Source of the DNA: an uncultured Aliivibrio sp.
Lineage (GTDB): Bacteria; Pseudomonadota; Gammaproteobacteria; Enterobacterales; Vibrionaceae
DNA: 64,000 nucleotides
Direction of reading: 5' to 3'
Assembly: GCF_946479765.1 (NCBI RefSeq)
Contig: NZ_CAMLHO010000019.1
Span: 1 to 64,000, forward strand
Made by a program: the position numbers and the translations under genes. The notes beneath the pieces were generated by a model. The model worked only from the letters and a program-made list of their open reading frames with translations. It was not told where the DNA came from and ran no database searches. Within the stretch, counting starts at the first letter, position 1, and the number at the start of each line of letters is the position of its first letter. Below are positions 29,701-38,868 of the stretch, one piece after another.

Positions 29701-32700
29701 TGGTTCGGTCAATGGCCTAAAAGAAGGCGCAGAGCTTATAGATACCATCATGGTAAAAGTAACCGATTCATTTGGTGAAGTATCTGAAGTTGAAGTGAAA
29801 ATTACCATCGAGGGTACAAATGATGCTCCTGTGTTAAGTGGTGCATTAACTGGTACGGTAGTTGAAGATCAAACAACAGTTGTAGAAGGGCAATTGCAAA
29901 CATCTGATCCTGATATCGGCGATGTTCATGGCTGGAATCTTGATAATGGCGTCGGTCAATATGGTTCGCTAACCATGAATGCCAATGGTCGTTGGACCTA
30001 TACATTAATGAATTCCTTAGCTGCGATTCAAGCGCTTGGGCCTAATGCAACCCTTACCGAAACATTTACCGTAACGGTTACTGACTCACAAGGTGTAGCA
30101 TCAACTGATGATGTTGTTATTACTATTCAAGGTACGAACGATCTTCCTGAAATTACCGGTGGGACAACAGGCGAGTATATTGAAGATAATACGACAGACC
30201 AAATACCTGGAACCGTTTCAGGTCAGCTTGTGGCAACCGATGTAGATGCTGGAGATACTACCTCATTTGAAGACCGAACTTATGTAGGTAACTATGGTAC
30301 GTTTTATCTTGAAGCTGATGGCTCATGGAAGTATGTAATAGATACTGACTCTGCTGCTATTCAATCATTAAATGAAGGTGAAAAGATTTCTGAGACGTTC
30401 ACTGCTGTTGTCCATGATTCTAACGGTGGATTTACGAGTGAACAGATAGATTTCACTATTATAGGTACTAATGATTTACCTGTTGTGTCAGGTGATAATT
30501 CAGCAACCGTGATTGAAGATGCTCAAGACTTTCTTCCTGATGGTGAGACGTTTAATGGTCAATTTACTAAAGTTACAGGTAATGTGATTGCTGATGATAT
30601 TGATTTAGGTGACGACGTTGTCAGTTGGCAAGTAAGTAATGGTAGCGGTGTTTATGGGATCTTTACCATTGATGCCAATGGTCAATGGACTTACTTATTA
30701 GATAACACTGATCCAGATACGAATGCATTGAATTTTGGTGATATAAAAACGGAAACATTCCAGGTTACGGCAACAGATAAACATGGTGGCGTCTCTGAAC
30801 CGTTTGACGTAACAATTACGATCGAAGGCAACACAGATCCAGGCGGCGGCGGTGGTGGCTCTTATGATGAAACGATTAATATCGATTCAATAGAAGAAGG
30901 TGTTGATGGCGATGGAGATGTAATCGGCGGTGGTAGTTCCGGCACGATAGATCTTCCAAGTGGCTGTGAAATTATCAGTGTCGATGGAACCTCCTCGGTT
31001 GATGGCGGATTATTTGGTTCATTAACCGTTGATAACGATGGTAATTGGGTTTATGACGTTGCTGATGATAAATCGTATGTAGATTCGTTATGTGAAGGCC
31101 AGAAGATTACAGAGAAATGGGCGGTCACAGTACAGACAGACTGCGGGCCAAAAACCATTTTAGTTAACGTTACCATTATAGGTTCTAATGATATTCCTGT
31201 GATTATTGCTGACACACCAACAGGTGAGTTAGGAGAGGTGGTTGAAGATGGTATCCTTGAAGTTTCTGGTCAGTTAGAAGTAGTTGATCCTGATACATGT
31301 GATAGTCATACATGGTATTTAGTTGATGTCGATGGAAATAAGATTGGAGCTTTAGATTCTAGTGGTGAAAACATAGTAATCCAAGGTATTTATGGAGAAC
31401 TAACACTGAATCAAGCAACAGGCGATTGGACGTATGTACTTGATAATGATAACCCACTAGTACAAGCCTTAACGCCAGATCAAATCGAAAAAGAGTATGT
31501 ACGCGTTGTTGTTGAAGATGATAAAGGCGCGGTTAGTGCAGATTCGACTATAAATATCAATGTAATTGGTGTTGCGGATGATGCACCTGCTGTTGAAATC
31601 ATTGAACAAATTGAGTTTAAAGAAGATGGAAGCCCATTAACTCAAACAGGGGTGTTAGATGATGTTGCAGGTTTAACACCAGATCTCACTTGGAACCTTG
31701 TTACAGGCGATGGTTCATATGGACATTTAACGTTAGATGGCAACGGTAATTGGACCTATGTTTTAGACAATGATTCGTTAGCTGTTCAACAGCTAAATGA
31801 AGGCGAAAAGGTTACTGATACTTTTAGCGTTACCGTTGTCGATAAGTTTGGTAAAACGGTTGTTGATGAAAATGGCGACCCGGTAGAAATGATCTTCAAA
31901 GTGGAGGTTACAGGCACAAATGATGCGCCAGATATATCAGGCCAGTTGAATGGAACTATCTCTAATATAGATTCCGATAGCAAAATATCAGGAAAGCTTA
32001 ATGATGGTGATGTAGATACCGGTGATACTCACACTTGGGATGTAACTGATAACCAAGGTGATTATGGGCGTCTTGTATTAATTAATGGGAAATGGACATA
32101 TACCTTAGACACCAGTTTAGATGCTGTCAAAGTGTTAGGTATCGGAGAAACATTAACGGATACTTTTGAAGTGACAGTTAAGGATGCCGCTGGTGAAATG
32201 TCTACAGAAACCGTGACAGTAACCATTGACGGGTCGAATTTACCGCCAGAAATAGCTCAAGATGATCAAATTATCATGGAGCTAAAAGAAGATGAAACAA
32301 TAACCGATTCTAAAACCTTAATCGTAACCGATCCAAATGGAGACGATGTTACTTTTGATGCGAAAACATTAACGGGTACTTACGGTACTTTTACCGTTGA
32401 TGCTAATGGTGTTTGGAGTTACACCTTAGACAATGATGCTGCACATATTCAGGGGCTTAATGAAGGAGAGGTTGTTTCTGAAGTATTTACCGTATTCGCA
32501 GTAGATGTTCATGGCGCAAAAACATCTCAGCAAGTGACGGTTAATATTACTGGCACAAACGATATCCCTAAAATTTCGGGTATGGACACAGGCTCAGTTG
32601 AAGAGGCTGACGGCAGTTCTACTTCTGGAAACTTCGTAACATCAGATGTTGATGTTGGTGATATTGTTACGGCATCTGCTGGAACCCAAGGCTCTTACGG

Positions 32701-35700
32701 TAGTGTATCTGTTGATAACGCAACAGGTAAATGGACTTATACGGTTGATGGCACAAACTCAACGGTAGATAGCTTATCAAAAGGTGAAACTCTTACCGAT
32801 ACCATCACTATAATTGCCACCGATAAACTTGGTTCTAGTTCTGAAATGACTATTACCATTACTATTAATGGTGAAAATGATGCGCCAAATCTAGTCGTAA
32901 CGACACCTCCTGAATTAACTGAAGATGTGGGAGCAACAGTACCAACAACGATAGAAGCAACAGGAAACTGGGACGATGGTGACCCAGACGCATCAGATAC
33001 TCATATATGGCAAGTATTGAGTGGTGATGCTTTAGGTACATTAACGTTTGATCCAAATGGCGACTATAAATTAGTTATTGATAACTCTGCGCTAGAAATT
33101 CAACAATTAGGCGTTGGGGAAACATTAGAACTAACGTACACCGTAAAAGTGACGGATGAATATGGTTTAAGTAGCACTCAAGACATTACCTTTACCATAA
33201 ATGGTACAAATGATGCGCCAGAAGTGATTAACACCAGTATTCTTTCTGTGGATGTTGCAGAAGATGGAACATTAAGTAAATCAGGCCAATTAGATATTAC
33301 TGATATTGATATTACTGATACGACGTTTGAATTTGATGTGATTACATCGCCAATGGATGCTTATGGTGCAGTAACTGTTGATGAAAATGGAAAATGGACT
33401 TATGTATTAGATAATGATAAAGCTCAAAATATCGGCGATGAAACTATTACAGAAACATTTACGATCCAAATTGACGATGGTAATGGTGGGGTAATTACAC
33501 AAGATGTAACCGTAAACATTACCGGTACAGATGATGATCCAATTATAGACGCCACTATTCCACAAATAATAGAAGGCACGGTAGTAGAAGATGGGACATT
33601 GACGGCAACAGGTCAAGTTGCTTATGTGGATCCAGAAGGAGATACGATTAATTATAATGTAATTAATTCGCCATCTTCACCTTATGGAGCGTTTACAGTC
33701 GATGCAAATGGCGTATGGACTTATGAACTATTGAATGGTTTAGCCCAAGAAATTAGCGTCACTGGTGCACAAGAAACCTATACCATTGAAGTAACCGATC
33801 AAACTGGCGGAACAATACAGCAAGTTATCACTATCAATATTACGGGTGAAAATGATAATCCTACGATTGATACATCAAGTGTTATTATTGGAAGTGTTGA
33901 TGAAGACGGCACCGCAACAGCCATTGGTCAATTAGATGTGTCAGATGTAGATCTTACTGATACTAGTTTTGCTTATGAGGTTATTTCTGGTCCAAATACC
34001 ACTACCACTCCGGGAGATTTTACCGGGTTATATGGTGCTTTAACGATTGATGATAATGGTAAGTGGACATATCAATTAGATAGCGATAAAGCTCAAGTGT
34101 TGGGTGATAGTGTTGAAACAGAAAAATTCATTATAGAAATCGCTGATGGTAATGGTGGTACTGTAACTCAAGAAATCACAGTGAACGTGACAGGTCATGA
34201 TGACCAACCAATAATTAATGCTGAAGTAACTCAAAAAACAACCGGTTCTGTGGTTGAAGAAGGTGAATTACATGCAGAAGGAACAATTACTTATTTAGAC
34301 CCTGAAGGAACAACCGTAGAGTATGCTGTTTCTAATACATCTACACCTATGTATGGAACATTTATCGTTAATGCGACGACAGGTAAATGGGAATATGATT
34401 TAGACAATACACTTGCTCAAGTAATTGGCGTAGATGGTGCTCAAGAATCTCTTGTTATAGATATAACCGATGCAACAGGGGAAGTAACTCAGCAAATAAT
34501 AACAATTGATATCACTGGAGAAAATGACTCACCAGAGATAGCAGGAACAAGTACCGCAGACGTAAAAGAAGGTGTAGTTGAAACGGTTACAGGTCAATTA
34601 ACAGCAACAGATGCTGAAAATGACCCTATAACTTGGCAGCTTGCTTCTACCTCTTCAGCTACTGGTGCTTATGGAACGTTAAGCATTAACTCGGCAGGCT
34701 TATGGACCTATATTCTTCTTGAAGATAGTACATTGGCATTAGCCGCAGATACGATGGACGAATTTACTGTAGAAGCGTCTGATGGCAAAGGTGGTATCAC
34801 TCAACAAGTTATCACTGTCGCCGTTGCCGCTCCAACTATCATTCAAGGCTTTAGTGGTTCAGATATTCTAACGGGAACTACCAATGATGAATTGTTATTT
34901 GGTAATCCATTAGACTTATCTGATGTAGGCACAGCAGATACCTTTACTTGGACAAATGCCTCTATTAGTGGTGATTTAGGTCGAGATGTTATTAAAGACT
35001 TTGATCTTGATAGCGACCAAATTGATTTGAGTGACATTGCAAATATAACAACAGTGTGGGATTCGGCAGTATTAGCGTCTCAAATCCAAATTACAGAAGT
35101 CGATGGAAGCACTGAAATTTATATTAATGAAGCAGGAGCAACCGTTCAAACCATTATCGTAGACGGAATTACTCTGGATGAGTTAGCTGGTGAGCCAACA
35201 GCGTCAATGACAGATGAAGAGAAATTTAATGCACTGACAAACACAGGTCATTTAGTTGTTTCGGATACCTTCGGTAACGAGAGTGATAATATATTATACG
35301 CATCAGGTCAAAACGATATTTTAACTGGCGGTGGTGGTAATGATATTTTCTATTTCGCAGGAGAAGTAGCGGGTGATTCAGTAACTCCAGCACAAACATC
35401 AATTACTGATTTTGCAGTTGATACTGTGGCGGCAAATGGAGAAGCTGACATTTTAGACTTAGCTGAGTTATTACCTGATTCAATTCAAACGAATTCAAGT
35501 ATGGATGACATGCTGCAACACATTAATGTGAATATTGATGACAATAACTCACAAACGGTGCTATCAGTCACTGATGAACTAGGAAATAAAACAGATATAA
35601 CCCTAGAAGGTGTTGATAGTACTACGCTTGGAATTAGTGATTTAGGCTCAATGAGTGATCAGGATATTCTGAGTACAATATATAACGACTTCAACATGTT

Positions 35701-35713
35701 TAAAGTAGATTAA
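23795..35713 (+). CDS. Giant LapA-like VCBS/RTX adhesin (3972 residues)
   Basis: The N-terminal 125 residues form a retention module and end in LEATAAGEG. TAAG at 121-124 fits the di-alanine cleavage site used by LapG-type periplasmic proteases. About 32 VCBS units of roughly 100 residues follow (about 180-3680), each ending in a ...ITGTNDxP... strand. At 2349 a glycine run opens a divergent unit with cysteines near 2390, 2430 and 2449. The C-terminus has RTX-like GSDILTGTTNDELLFG and GQNDILTGGGGNDIFYF, as expected for type I secretion. Outer-membrane anchoring with release by LapG at low cyclic di-GMP is inferred from this family. Vibrio fischeri LapV is a VCBS adhesin of this kind and may be the ortholog. 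No LapBCE, LapD or LapG gene is in the window. The GTG/ATG region before 23795 has AGGTGG upstream of the ATG. Confidence 0.93.
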   Translation: MKETIIPSQVEIKKIEGDAYTLNQSGVPTKVSVGQIIGRDSVLFTGYDAKVVVQINGKLVTVDKNCMGCLDETKADDLLQVQPIDGKITLDPTQSTDELDIAAIQDAILAGEDPTEFLEATAAGEGGSSANNGFVVIDYAYYSDIATTSFTTSNTFSYDNQEDIDNLSGGNASNAPATPIITPNNSGITKEDEVLESSGQLAVTNSQSNFSYTWSITGSPTSEFGTLSLNPTTGQWEYTLNNSALSVQSLANGQIITDVFEVSVSAGGNLTSTQQVTVTIVGTNDDPIISGISTGNLTEGDVLDADSTVSETLIVTDIDAPDTHSWTIVEGGNATYGVLTLNDGVWEYKLDNSRDETQALSAGETVTETFTIQADDGNGGIDQQEVVITITGTNDDPVVSGTSSGRVVEDLIASAEGQLDAVDPDAGDVITWAVSDGAGVFGSLTIDGSGKWTYSLDNGLVSTQALSSGETQTETFEIVVDDGKGGTVTHTISVDVTGTNDTPEITSSSVVSGDVSEVSIDAVGDLVLEDVDTLDSHTWTVEPNSNADLGTFNVDSTGKWSFGLNSAAAAFLALGEGDSIDVIYVVQVADNNGAIDTQEVTITITGSNNGPIIGGTSTGSVVEDTIATASGVLVSADLDTTDTATWSVQDPSSGSYGEITVDADGKWTYTIDNALAATQSLSQGQTETETFTVIVTDGSGAQATQVVTIDVTGTNDLPEITDTSVIAGAVEHRATESATGDLVLDDVDTLDTHSWTVEANSNDELGTFSVDADGKWTFDLDTASASVIALGVGETLDIVYVVQVEDNHGGIDSQEVTITVTGSNDGPTISGTDTGSVVEDSVAIAEGQLEATDADVTDTHAWSITDDAGTYGSLAIDATGKWTYTLDNTLAGTQAISNGDVKTETFEIVASDGKGGTEKHTVIVEITGTNDLPSVAGSSVISGDVTEETILSASGDLFVDDVDTLDSHTWTLLSSNTDPYGSIIVSTNADGSGKWEYTLNNTAAQVQALANGETHTVEYQIQVDDGEGGLTTETISIEVTGTNDEPVVSGQSTGLVKEDTATQSEAEGQLTVDDVDLIDVHGWSVDTNSGTYGSITIDPATGKWVYTIDNASAATQALTEGQSVEDKFIVIVDDNKGGTDTIEIVITVVGTNGVPIIGGDIVGDVTEDTKLTTTGTLTAADEDATSSFNWNIVGSDTSTYGKFTLDAATGAWLYTLDNDAAQSLGAGDDPIKEYYTVELSDGAGGVITETVEITINGTNDKPELSGQALGSVKEDSIETTEGQLIVADVDLTDTHTWDVQPASGTYGSITVDGNGKWVYTINNGLDATQHLAEGEAGEDKFIVTVNDGQGGTAQKEIVISLEGTNDLPTVVGSNDTGTVIEDGVQTISNTLIVEDVDVSDTHNWFVIGASESKLGSFSIDSATGKWTYVLKNDEAQLLAKDETVVESFVVVVGDGNNGYAQHTVEVTIVGTNDEPTITGRTTGTAVEDIIPTATGALTAVDIDFSDNHTWLVDGGGAGKYGTMTVDVDGNWIYALDPAEPDTQALAENQQEFETFTVIVNDGNGGTSAIMITVEVLGTNDAPIIGGRTTRIITEDDAASVSGKLKDGDVDLTDSHTWTLLTDAQGDYGSLSLNANGKWTYTIDNTLASTQGLLAGQKETEQYIIQVEDQYGAIDTVTVTVTVKGTNDIPELSGELTGKIEEDSAITEIEGQLNPDDADIGDTHTWSLSSETGSYGTLSIDASGKWIYTLSNNKDSVQQLSEGEEVTDIFTVTVKDGSGASTQKDIIITIVGDNDDPSITGATTGSTIEGTAGKDVATGDLTAVDIDHLDTHSWSVMTPEGVYGALSIDAATGKWTYQLDNSKPATIGIASGQIVQDKFVVEVDDGEGGTNQIEVIIDIAGTNSSPGIIGDTTGEIKEDATNNEITGELKSGDLDATDVLTWEIIGAAGEYGQFTIDQDGKWTYALNNSNGSVNGLKEGAELIDTIMVKVTDSFGEVSEVEVKITIEGTNDAPVLSGALTGTVVEDQTTVVEGQLQTSDPDIGDVHGWNLDNGVGQYGSLTMNANGRWTYTLMNSLAAIQALGPNATLTETFTVTVTDSQGVASTDDVVITIQGTNDLPEITGGTTGEYIEDNTTDQIPGTVSGQLVATDVDAGDTTSFEDRTYVGNYGTFYLEADGSWKYVIDTDSAAIQSLNEGEKISETFTAVVHDSNGGFTSEQIDFTIIGTNDLPVVSGDNSATVIEDAQDFLPDGETFNGQFTKVTGNVIADDIDLGDDVVSWQVSNGSGVYGIFTIDANGQWTYLLDNTDPDTNALNFGDIKTETFQVTATDKHGGVSEPFDVTITIEGNTDPGGGGGGSYDETINIDSIEEGVDGDGDVIGGGSSGTIDLPSGCEIISVDGTSSVDGGLFGSLTVDNDGNWVYDVADDKSYVDSLCEGQKITEKWAVTVQTDCGPKTILVNVTIIGSNDIPVIIADTPTGELGEVVEDGILEVSGQLEVVDPDTCDSHTWYLVDVDGNKIGALDSSGENIVIQGIYGELTLNQATGDWTYVLDNDNPLVQALTPDQIEKEYVRVVVEDDKGAVSADSTININVIGVADDAPAVEIIEQIEFKEDGSPLTQTGVLDDVAGLTPDLTWNLVTGDGSYGHLTLDGNGNWTYVLDNDSLAVQQLNEGEKVTDTFSVTVVDKFGKTVVDENGDPVEMIFKVEVTGTNDAPDISGQLNGTISNIDSDSKISGKLNDGDVDTGDTHTWDVTDNQGDYGRLVLINGKWTYTLDTSLDAVKVLGIGETLTDTFEVTVKDAAGEMSTETVTVTIDGSNLPPEIAQDDQIIMELKEDETITDSKTLIVTDPNGDDVTFDAKTLTGTYGTFTVDANGVWSYTLDNDAAHIQGLNEGEVVSEVFTVFAVDVHGAKTSQQVTVNITGTNDIPKISGMDTGSVEEADGSSTSGNFVTSDVDVGDIVTASAGTQGSYGSVSVDNATGKWTYTVDGTNSTVDSLSKGETLTDTITIIATDKLGSSSEMTITITINGENDAPNLVVTTPPELTEDVGATVPTTIEATGNWDDGDPDASDTHIWQVLSGDALGTLTFDPNGDYKLVIDNSALEIQQLGVGETLELTYTVKVTDEYGLSSTQDITFTINGTNDAPEVINTSILSVDVAEDGTLSKSGQLDITDIDITDTTFEFDVITSPMDAYGAVTVDENGKWTYVLDNDKAQNIGDETITETFTIQIDDGNGGVITQDVTVNITGTDDDPIIDATIPQIIEGTVVEDGTLTATGQVAYVDPEGDTINYNVINSPSSPYGAFTVDANGVWTYELLNGLAQEISVTGAQETYTIEVTDQTGGTIQQVITINITGENDNPTIDTSSVIIGSVDEDGTATAIGQLDVSDVDLTDTSFAYEVISGPNTTTTPGDFTGLYGALTIDDNGKWTYQLDSDKAQVLGDSVETEKFIIEIADGNGGTVTQEITVNVTGHDDQPIINAEVTQKTTGSVVEEGELHAEGTITYLDPEGTTVEYAVSNTSTPMYGTFIVNATTGKWEYDLDNTLAQVIGVDGAQESLVIDITDATGEVTQQIITIDITGENDSPEIAGTSTADVKEGVVETVTGQLTATDAENDPITWQLASTSSATGAYGTLSINSAGLWTYILLEDSTLALAADTMDEFTVEASDGKGGITQQVITVAVAAPTIIQGFSGSDILTGTTNDELLFGNPLDLSDVGTADTFTWTNASISGDLGRDVIKDFDLDSDQIDLSDIANITTVWDSAVLASQIQITEVDGSTEIYINEAGATVQTIIVDGITLDELAGEPTASMTDEEKFNALTNTGHLVVSDTFGNESDNILYASGQNDILTGGGGNDIFYFAGEVAGDSVTPAQTSITDFAVDTVAANGEADILDLAELLPDSIQTNSSMDDMLQHINVNIDDNNSQTVLSVTDELGNKTDITLEGVDSTTLGISDLGSMSDQDILSTIYNDFNMFKVD

Positions 35714-35795
35714 TAGCCCTAGTATCAATGAGCATATTGTAATTGTATTGCTAATTAATCTTAAAAAATAATCAGTTAAATGTTAATTAACTTTG

Positions 35796-35838
35796 AGGCA
35801 GCCTTCTAACTTTTGATGTTTAGGCTGCTATTTTTTTG
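35796..35838 (+). terminator. Terminator of the giant adhesin gene
   Basis: GCAGCCT (35798-35804) pairs with AGGCTGC (35822-35828), followed by A and seven T. It lies about 85 bp after the stop. Confidence 0.75.
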
Positions 35839-35947
35839 GATGGGTGTCTCACAATTGATATATTTTAAATATATTTATTTTTAAATGGTTCGTTTGATGC
35901 AAAGATAATTTCATTCAATATGTATATTTTTTAAGACAATGTAAATC

Positions 35948-38722
35948 ATGAAGATAAAATTACTTGCACTTTCCGTTATGTTAGCGGGATCTCTTTCTGC
36001 TGCTGAGCTTTATGTTCCTAGTGAACATTATCCTGGAGGAGAACAGATTTCTTTTAATGGTAATATTTATGAAACTCAGTGGTGGGCTAACCCTGGGCAA
36101 TCACCTGCTGATATTACAGAAAATAGCTGGGATTCTCCTTGGGTTTGGGTATCTGAAGATGCAGGTGATGTAACGCTTCCTGAGCAAACGACACTAGAAT
36201 ATTTTGAACGTGGTCTAGTATTAAATGGTGAGAACTTCGGTTTTACATCAGAGCAGGAATTTAATATTTCAGCAGTAGAACGATATAAGAACAGACTTTA
36301 TATTACTCAAGATATTAACCCGGGAGAAGTATTAATTGTTGATGCAACAACGGGGGAGGAGCTAGGGAAAATAGACGGTGTTAGTAGTGGGCTCTCTGCA
36401 TATCGGAGGATTTACGAATTATATATTGATGGAAATAGACTATTTGTAGCATCGCTATCATCAAACCGTGTTGATATCTATGATTTAGATAATAATCACC
36501 AACTTATAATGAGTTTGGGAACGGGGTCATATTCGGGGACAAATGGCTTAACCCATCCCCAAGCCGTGGTGAGCAACCAAGATTATATTATTGTTGCAGA
36601 AACGTTTGATGAAATCTCAGTGTACCGCCAACAAGATGCAGTGCCTGAAAATCATTTACGTGCGCCAAGGTATGCTCGTCTGAAATTTGATGGTACTTCG
36701 CTTTACAATACGGTGCAGATGCATGTGATTGAAGACTACTTGTTTGTATTTACTGCAAACAATAGCTACCGAATTTATGATTTAAACAAAGTGGAAGCTG
36801 CGGCAGTGACAGGTGAGCATCTGGCACCTGAGATGATGATTCATTCTTCGTTGCAAAAAATCGACAAAGATGGCGATCAACTTGTTATCAATATGGCTGA
36901 TCAAGATGGCCGAATTGAATGGCATAATATTACAGATGTTATTGCCAATGATTTCCGTTTTATCAGTCCGACTAAGGTAACGAAGCATTTAGATGGACAA
37001 TCTGTTGGCTCATTGCGCGATCTACATTACTCTAGTGGTGAACTTATTAGTGCCACGAACAGAGAAGTTCGTTTTGATACATTACGTACTAATGATATTA
37101 CGTTTATGCCAGGTCAACAGGTTGAAACGACGGATCTGGCATTTGATCAAATTATGCCTAGTTCTATCAGCGAAATTCTCACGCTCGATGAACAACATCA
37201 TATTTTGACTGATCGTACATTACGCTCAGTAAAGGTAAATTCACCAGTAAAAACGGAATTTAGAGATAAAAATACGGTGCTTATCACTAACTATGCGCCG
37301 GTTGAACTGAAAGATTTAACTCTTGAACTCAAGCTTAACGGTGTCGACCGTTGGTTTACCTTAGCCAATTTAGATCGGATCCCTGCTTTTACTCAAATTA
37401 CGTTGCCACTTTCAGCTTTTGGTGATGGGCAATTTAACACTAATGAGAAAGATGGTTATTTAGATTTAACTAATTTGTTCGCGAGTAATATGAACTACGC
37501 TGGTGATTTCGATTATCGCTTCCACTCTTTTTCTGATTCTTTTGCTCAGAAACTAGCCAATTTAAAGCCTGACTGGGAAATTCGTTTTTCTAGAGATAGT
37601 GATGGGTATTGGCGTTCAATGAATGCCTTGTATGCAAGAGAGTGGTTAATTATCCTGACTAATCTTGCGTACATGGTTTCACAAGAAGAGTTTGAACATT
37701 TGTGGTTTAATTACGAACGTATTTTTGGCTACAATTTGCATGGTCTTTCTGGTGAGGAGAATAAGCCTGGTGGTTATTTTACGCCAGAAGATTATCAACA
37801 TTGGTATGATGCCTTAATGAATAGACCAGTGACTAATGTTGCAGTATCGTTGCGAGGAGGAGGTCAGGGAGATCATCATACATTCGGCGTTGATACATGG
37901 AATTTTTATACTCACTATTATGGGGATTGGAGCGTTATTGCTCATGAGTTTGGTCATGGCTTTGATGGCTTGCAGACGTTTCCAGATGGTTCGGTGTTTG
38001 CTGCGTCTTGGAAAGGTTGGCAACCACTGATCTCGGATTTAGCTAATTACCAAATTCGTAAAGGTGATCTGCCTTATATGGATGATAGCTTAAATGGTTT
38101 CTATAAACCGGAATATGCAGAGTATCATCATGTTGGTGTTTCTCAAGGAATGCGAAAGCACCGCGCTGACAATAACATGAATATGATCGATAATTATTTC
38201 ATGTCACGATCAACTATGCCACGTAGCTGGGCGACTAACGGTGAGCAAGTGAACACGCAGGTGATCGCTAACTTAAAGAACCAAGAACAAATGTTGATGG
38301 CTTACTATCCGATGAAGGAAGAAACGTCAAATCTGTGTCGTTTTACTTATAAAGATGGTGAACAATACTACGGTTATGTTTCACAAGAAGGAGAGCAAAG
38401 TCGTTGTAAGGCAGGAAATCAAATAAACTACCGTGAAATTGATGGTTCACGTTCTGAGTTGGTTTCGAATATTAACGAATTTGATTGGTTGTCTCTTTAT
38501 AATCCTGAGAATGCTGGCGAACCAGTATTGCATCAAAATGGTCAGCCACTTTGTCAATACAATCGTGATGGCTTCTATGGTACTGGTTTTATCAATACAG
38601 AAGATCAGTGTACTCAGTTGCCAAATGTATACGCGTCAAATGGAAATCATTGGACATTTAGCAGTAATTGGACGCCAATTACATATAGTAGTAGTCAATG
38701 GATTGCACCTACGACTAACTAG
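35948..38722 (+). CDS. Secreted zinc metallopeptidase with chitin-binding module and beta-propeller-like region
   Basis: The product has 924 residues. A signal peptide (MKIKLLALSVMLAGSLSAAE) is followed by a CBM5/12-type chitin-binding module at about 21-75 (YPGGEQISFNGNIYETQWWANPGQ then SPWVWVSE). Residues about 85-400 contain repeated YxxVDIYDLD/LFVASLSSNRVDIYD-type blades suggesting a beta-propeller. The catalytic part carries HEFGH at 666-670 (IAHEFGHGFDG), a zinc-peptidase HExxH. Residues 760-924 contain several cysteines that may form disulfides. I cannot place it confidently in a peptidase family: it lacks the M66 HExxHxxGxxH pattern and the third ligand is unclear. It may act on chitin-associated or host mucin glycoproteins. 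It is separated from the adhesin gene by a terminator. Confidence 0.82.
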   Translation: MKIKLLALSVMLAGSLSAAELYVPSEHYPGGEQISFNGNIYETQWWANPGQSPADITENSWDSPWVWVSEDAGDVTLPEQTTLEYFERGLVLNGENFGFTSEQEFNISAVERYKNRLYITQDINPGEVLIVDATTGEELGKIDGVSSGLSAYRRIYELYIDGNRLFVASLSSNRVDIYDLDNNHQLIMSLGTGSYSGTNGLTHPQAVVSNQDYIIVAETFDEISVYRQQDAVPENHLRAPRYARLKFDGTSLYNTVQMHVIEDYLFVFTANNSYRIYDLNKVEAAAVTGEHLAPEMMIHSSLQKIDKDGDQLVINMADQDGRIEWHNITDVIANDFRFISPTKVTKHLDGQSVGSLRDLHYSSGELISATNREVRFDTLRTNDITFMPGQQVETTDLAFDQIMPSSISEILTLDEQHHILTDRTLRSVKVNSPVKTEFRDKNTVLITNYAPVELKDLTLELKLNGVDRWFTLANLDRIPAFTQITLPLSAFGDGQFNTNEKDGYLDLTNLFASNMNYAGDFDYRFHSFSDSFAQKLANLKPDWEIRFSRDSDGYWRSMNALYAREWLIILTNLAYMVSQEEFEHLWFNYERIFGYNLHGLSGEENKPGGYFTPEDYQHWYDALMNRPVTNVAVSLRGGGQGDHHTFGVDTWNFYTHYYGDWSVIAHEFGHGFDGLQTFPDGSVFAASWKGWQPLISDLANYQIRKGDLPYMDDSLNGFYKPEYAEYHHVGVSQGMRKHRADNNMNMIDNYFMSRSTMPRSWATNGEQVNTQVIANLKNQEQMLMAYYPMKEETSNLCRFTYKDGEQYYGYVSQEGEQSRCKAGNQINYREIDGSRSELVSNINEFDWLSLYNPENAGEPVLHQNGQPLCQYNRDGFYGTGFINTEDQCTQLPNVYASNGNHWTFSSNWTPITYSSSQWIAPTTN

Positions 38723-38790
38723 AATAGTATCCTATTGAAAACTACAATATATTAAGTAGTTGTATCGGAAATTATCAAGAGTCAGAAAAT

Positions 38791-38825
38791 AAAAAAGAGG
38801 CTTTCTTAGAAAGCCTCTTTTTTTA
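38791..38825. terminator. Bidirectional terminator
   Basis: The perfect 13-bp stem AAAAGAGGCTTTC/GAAAGCCTCTTTT (38793-38805 with 38809-38821) has long A and T flanks. It lies between the convergent peptidase and rlmI genes. Confidence 0.95.
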
Positions 38826-38868
38826 TTAATCGTTGAATAAAGTTAAGAATTCAGATTGTGAGTAGTGT

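Noticed and set aside
36000..38722. Assignment of the secreted peptidase to family M66 (StcE/TagA)
   Set aside because: M66 needs HExxHxxGxxH. Here the motif continues HEFGHGFDGLQ, so the third-ligand pattern is absent.
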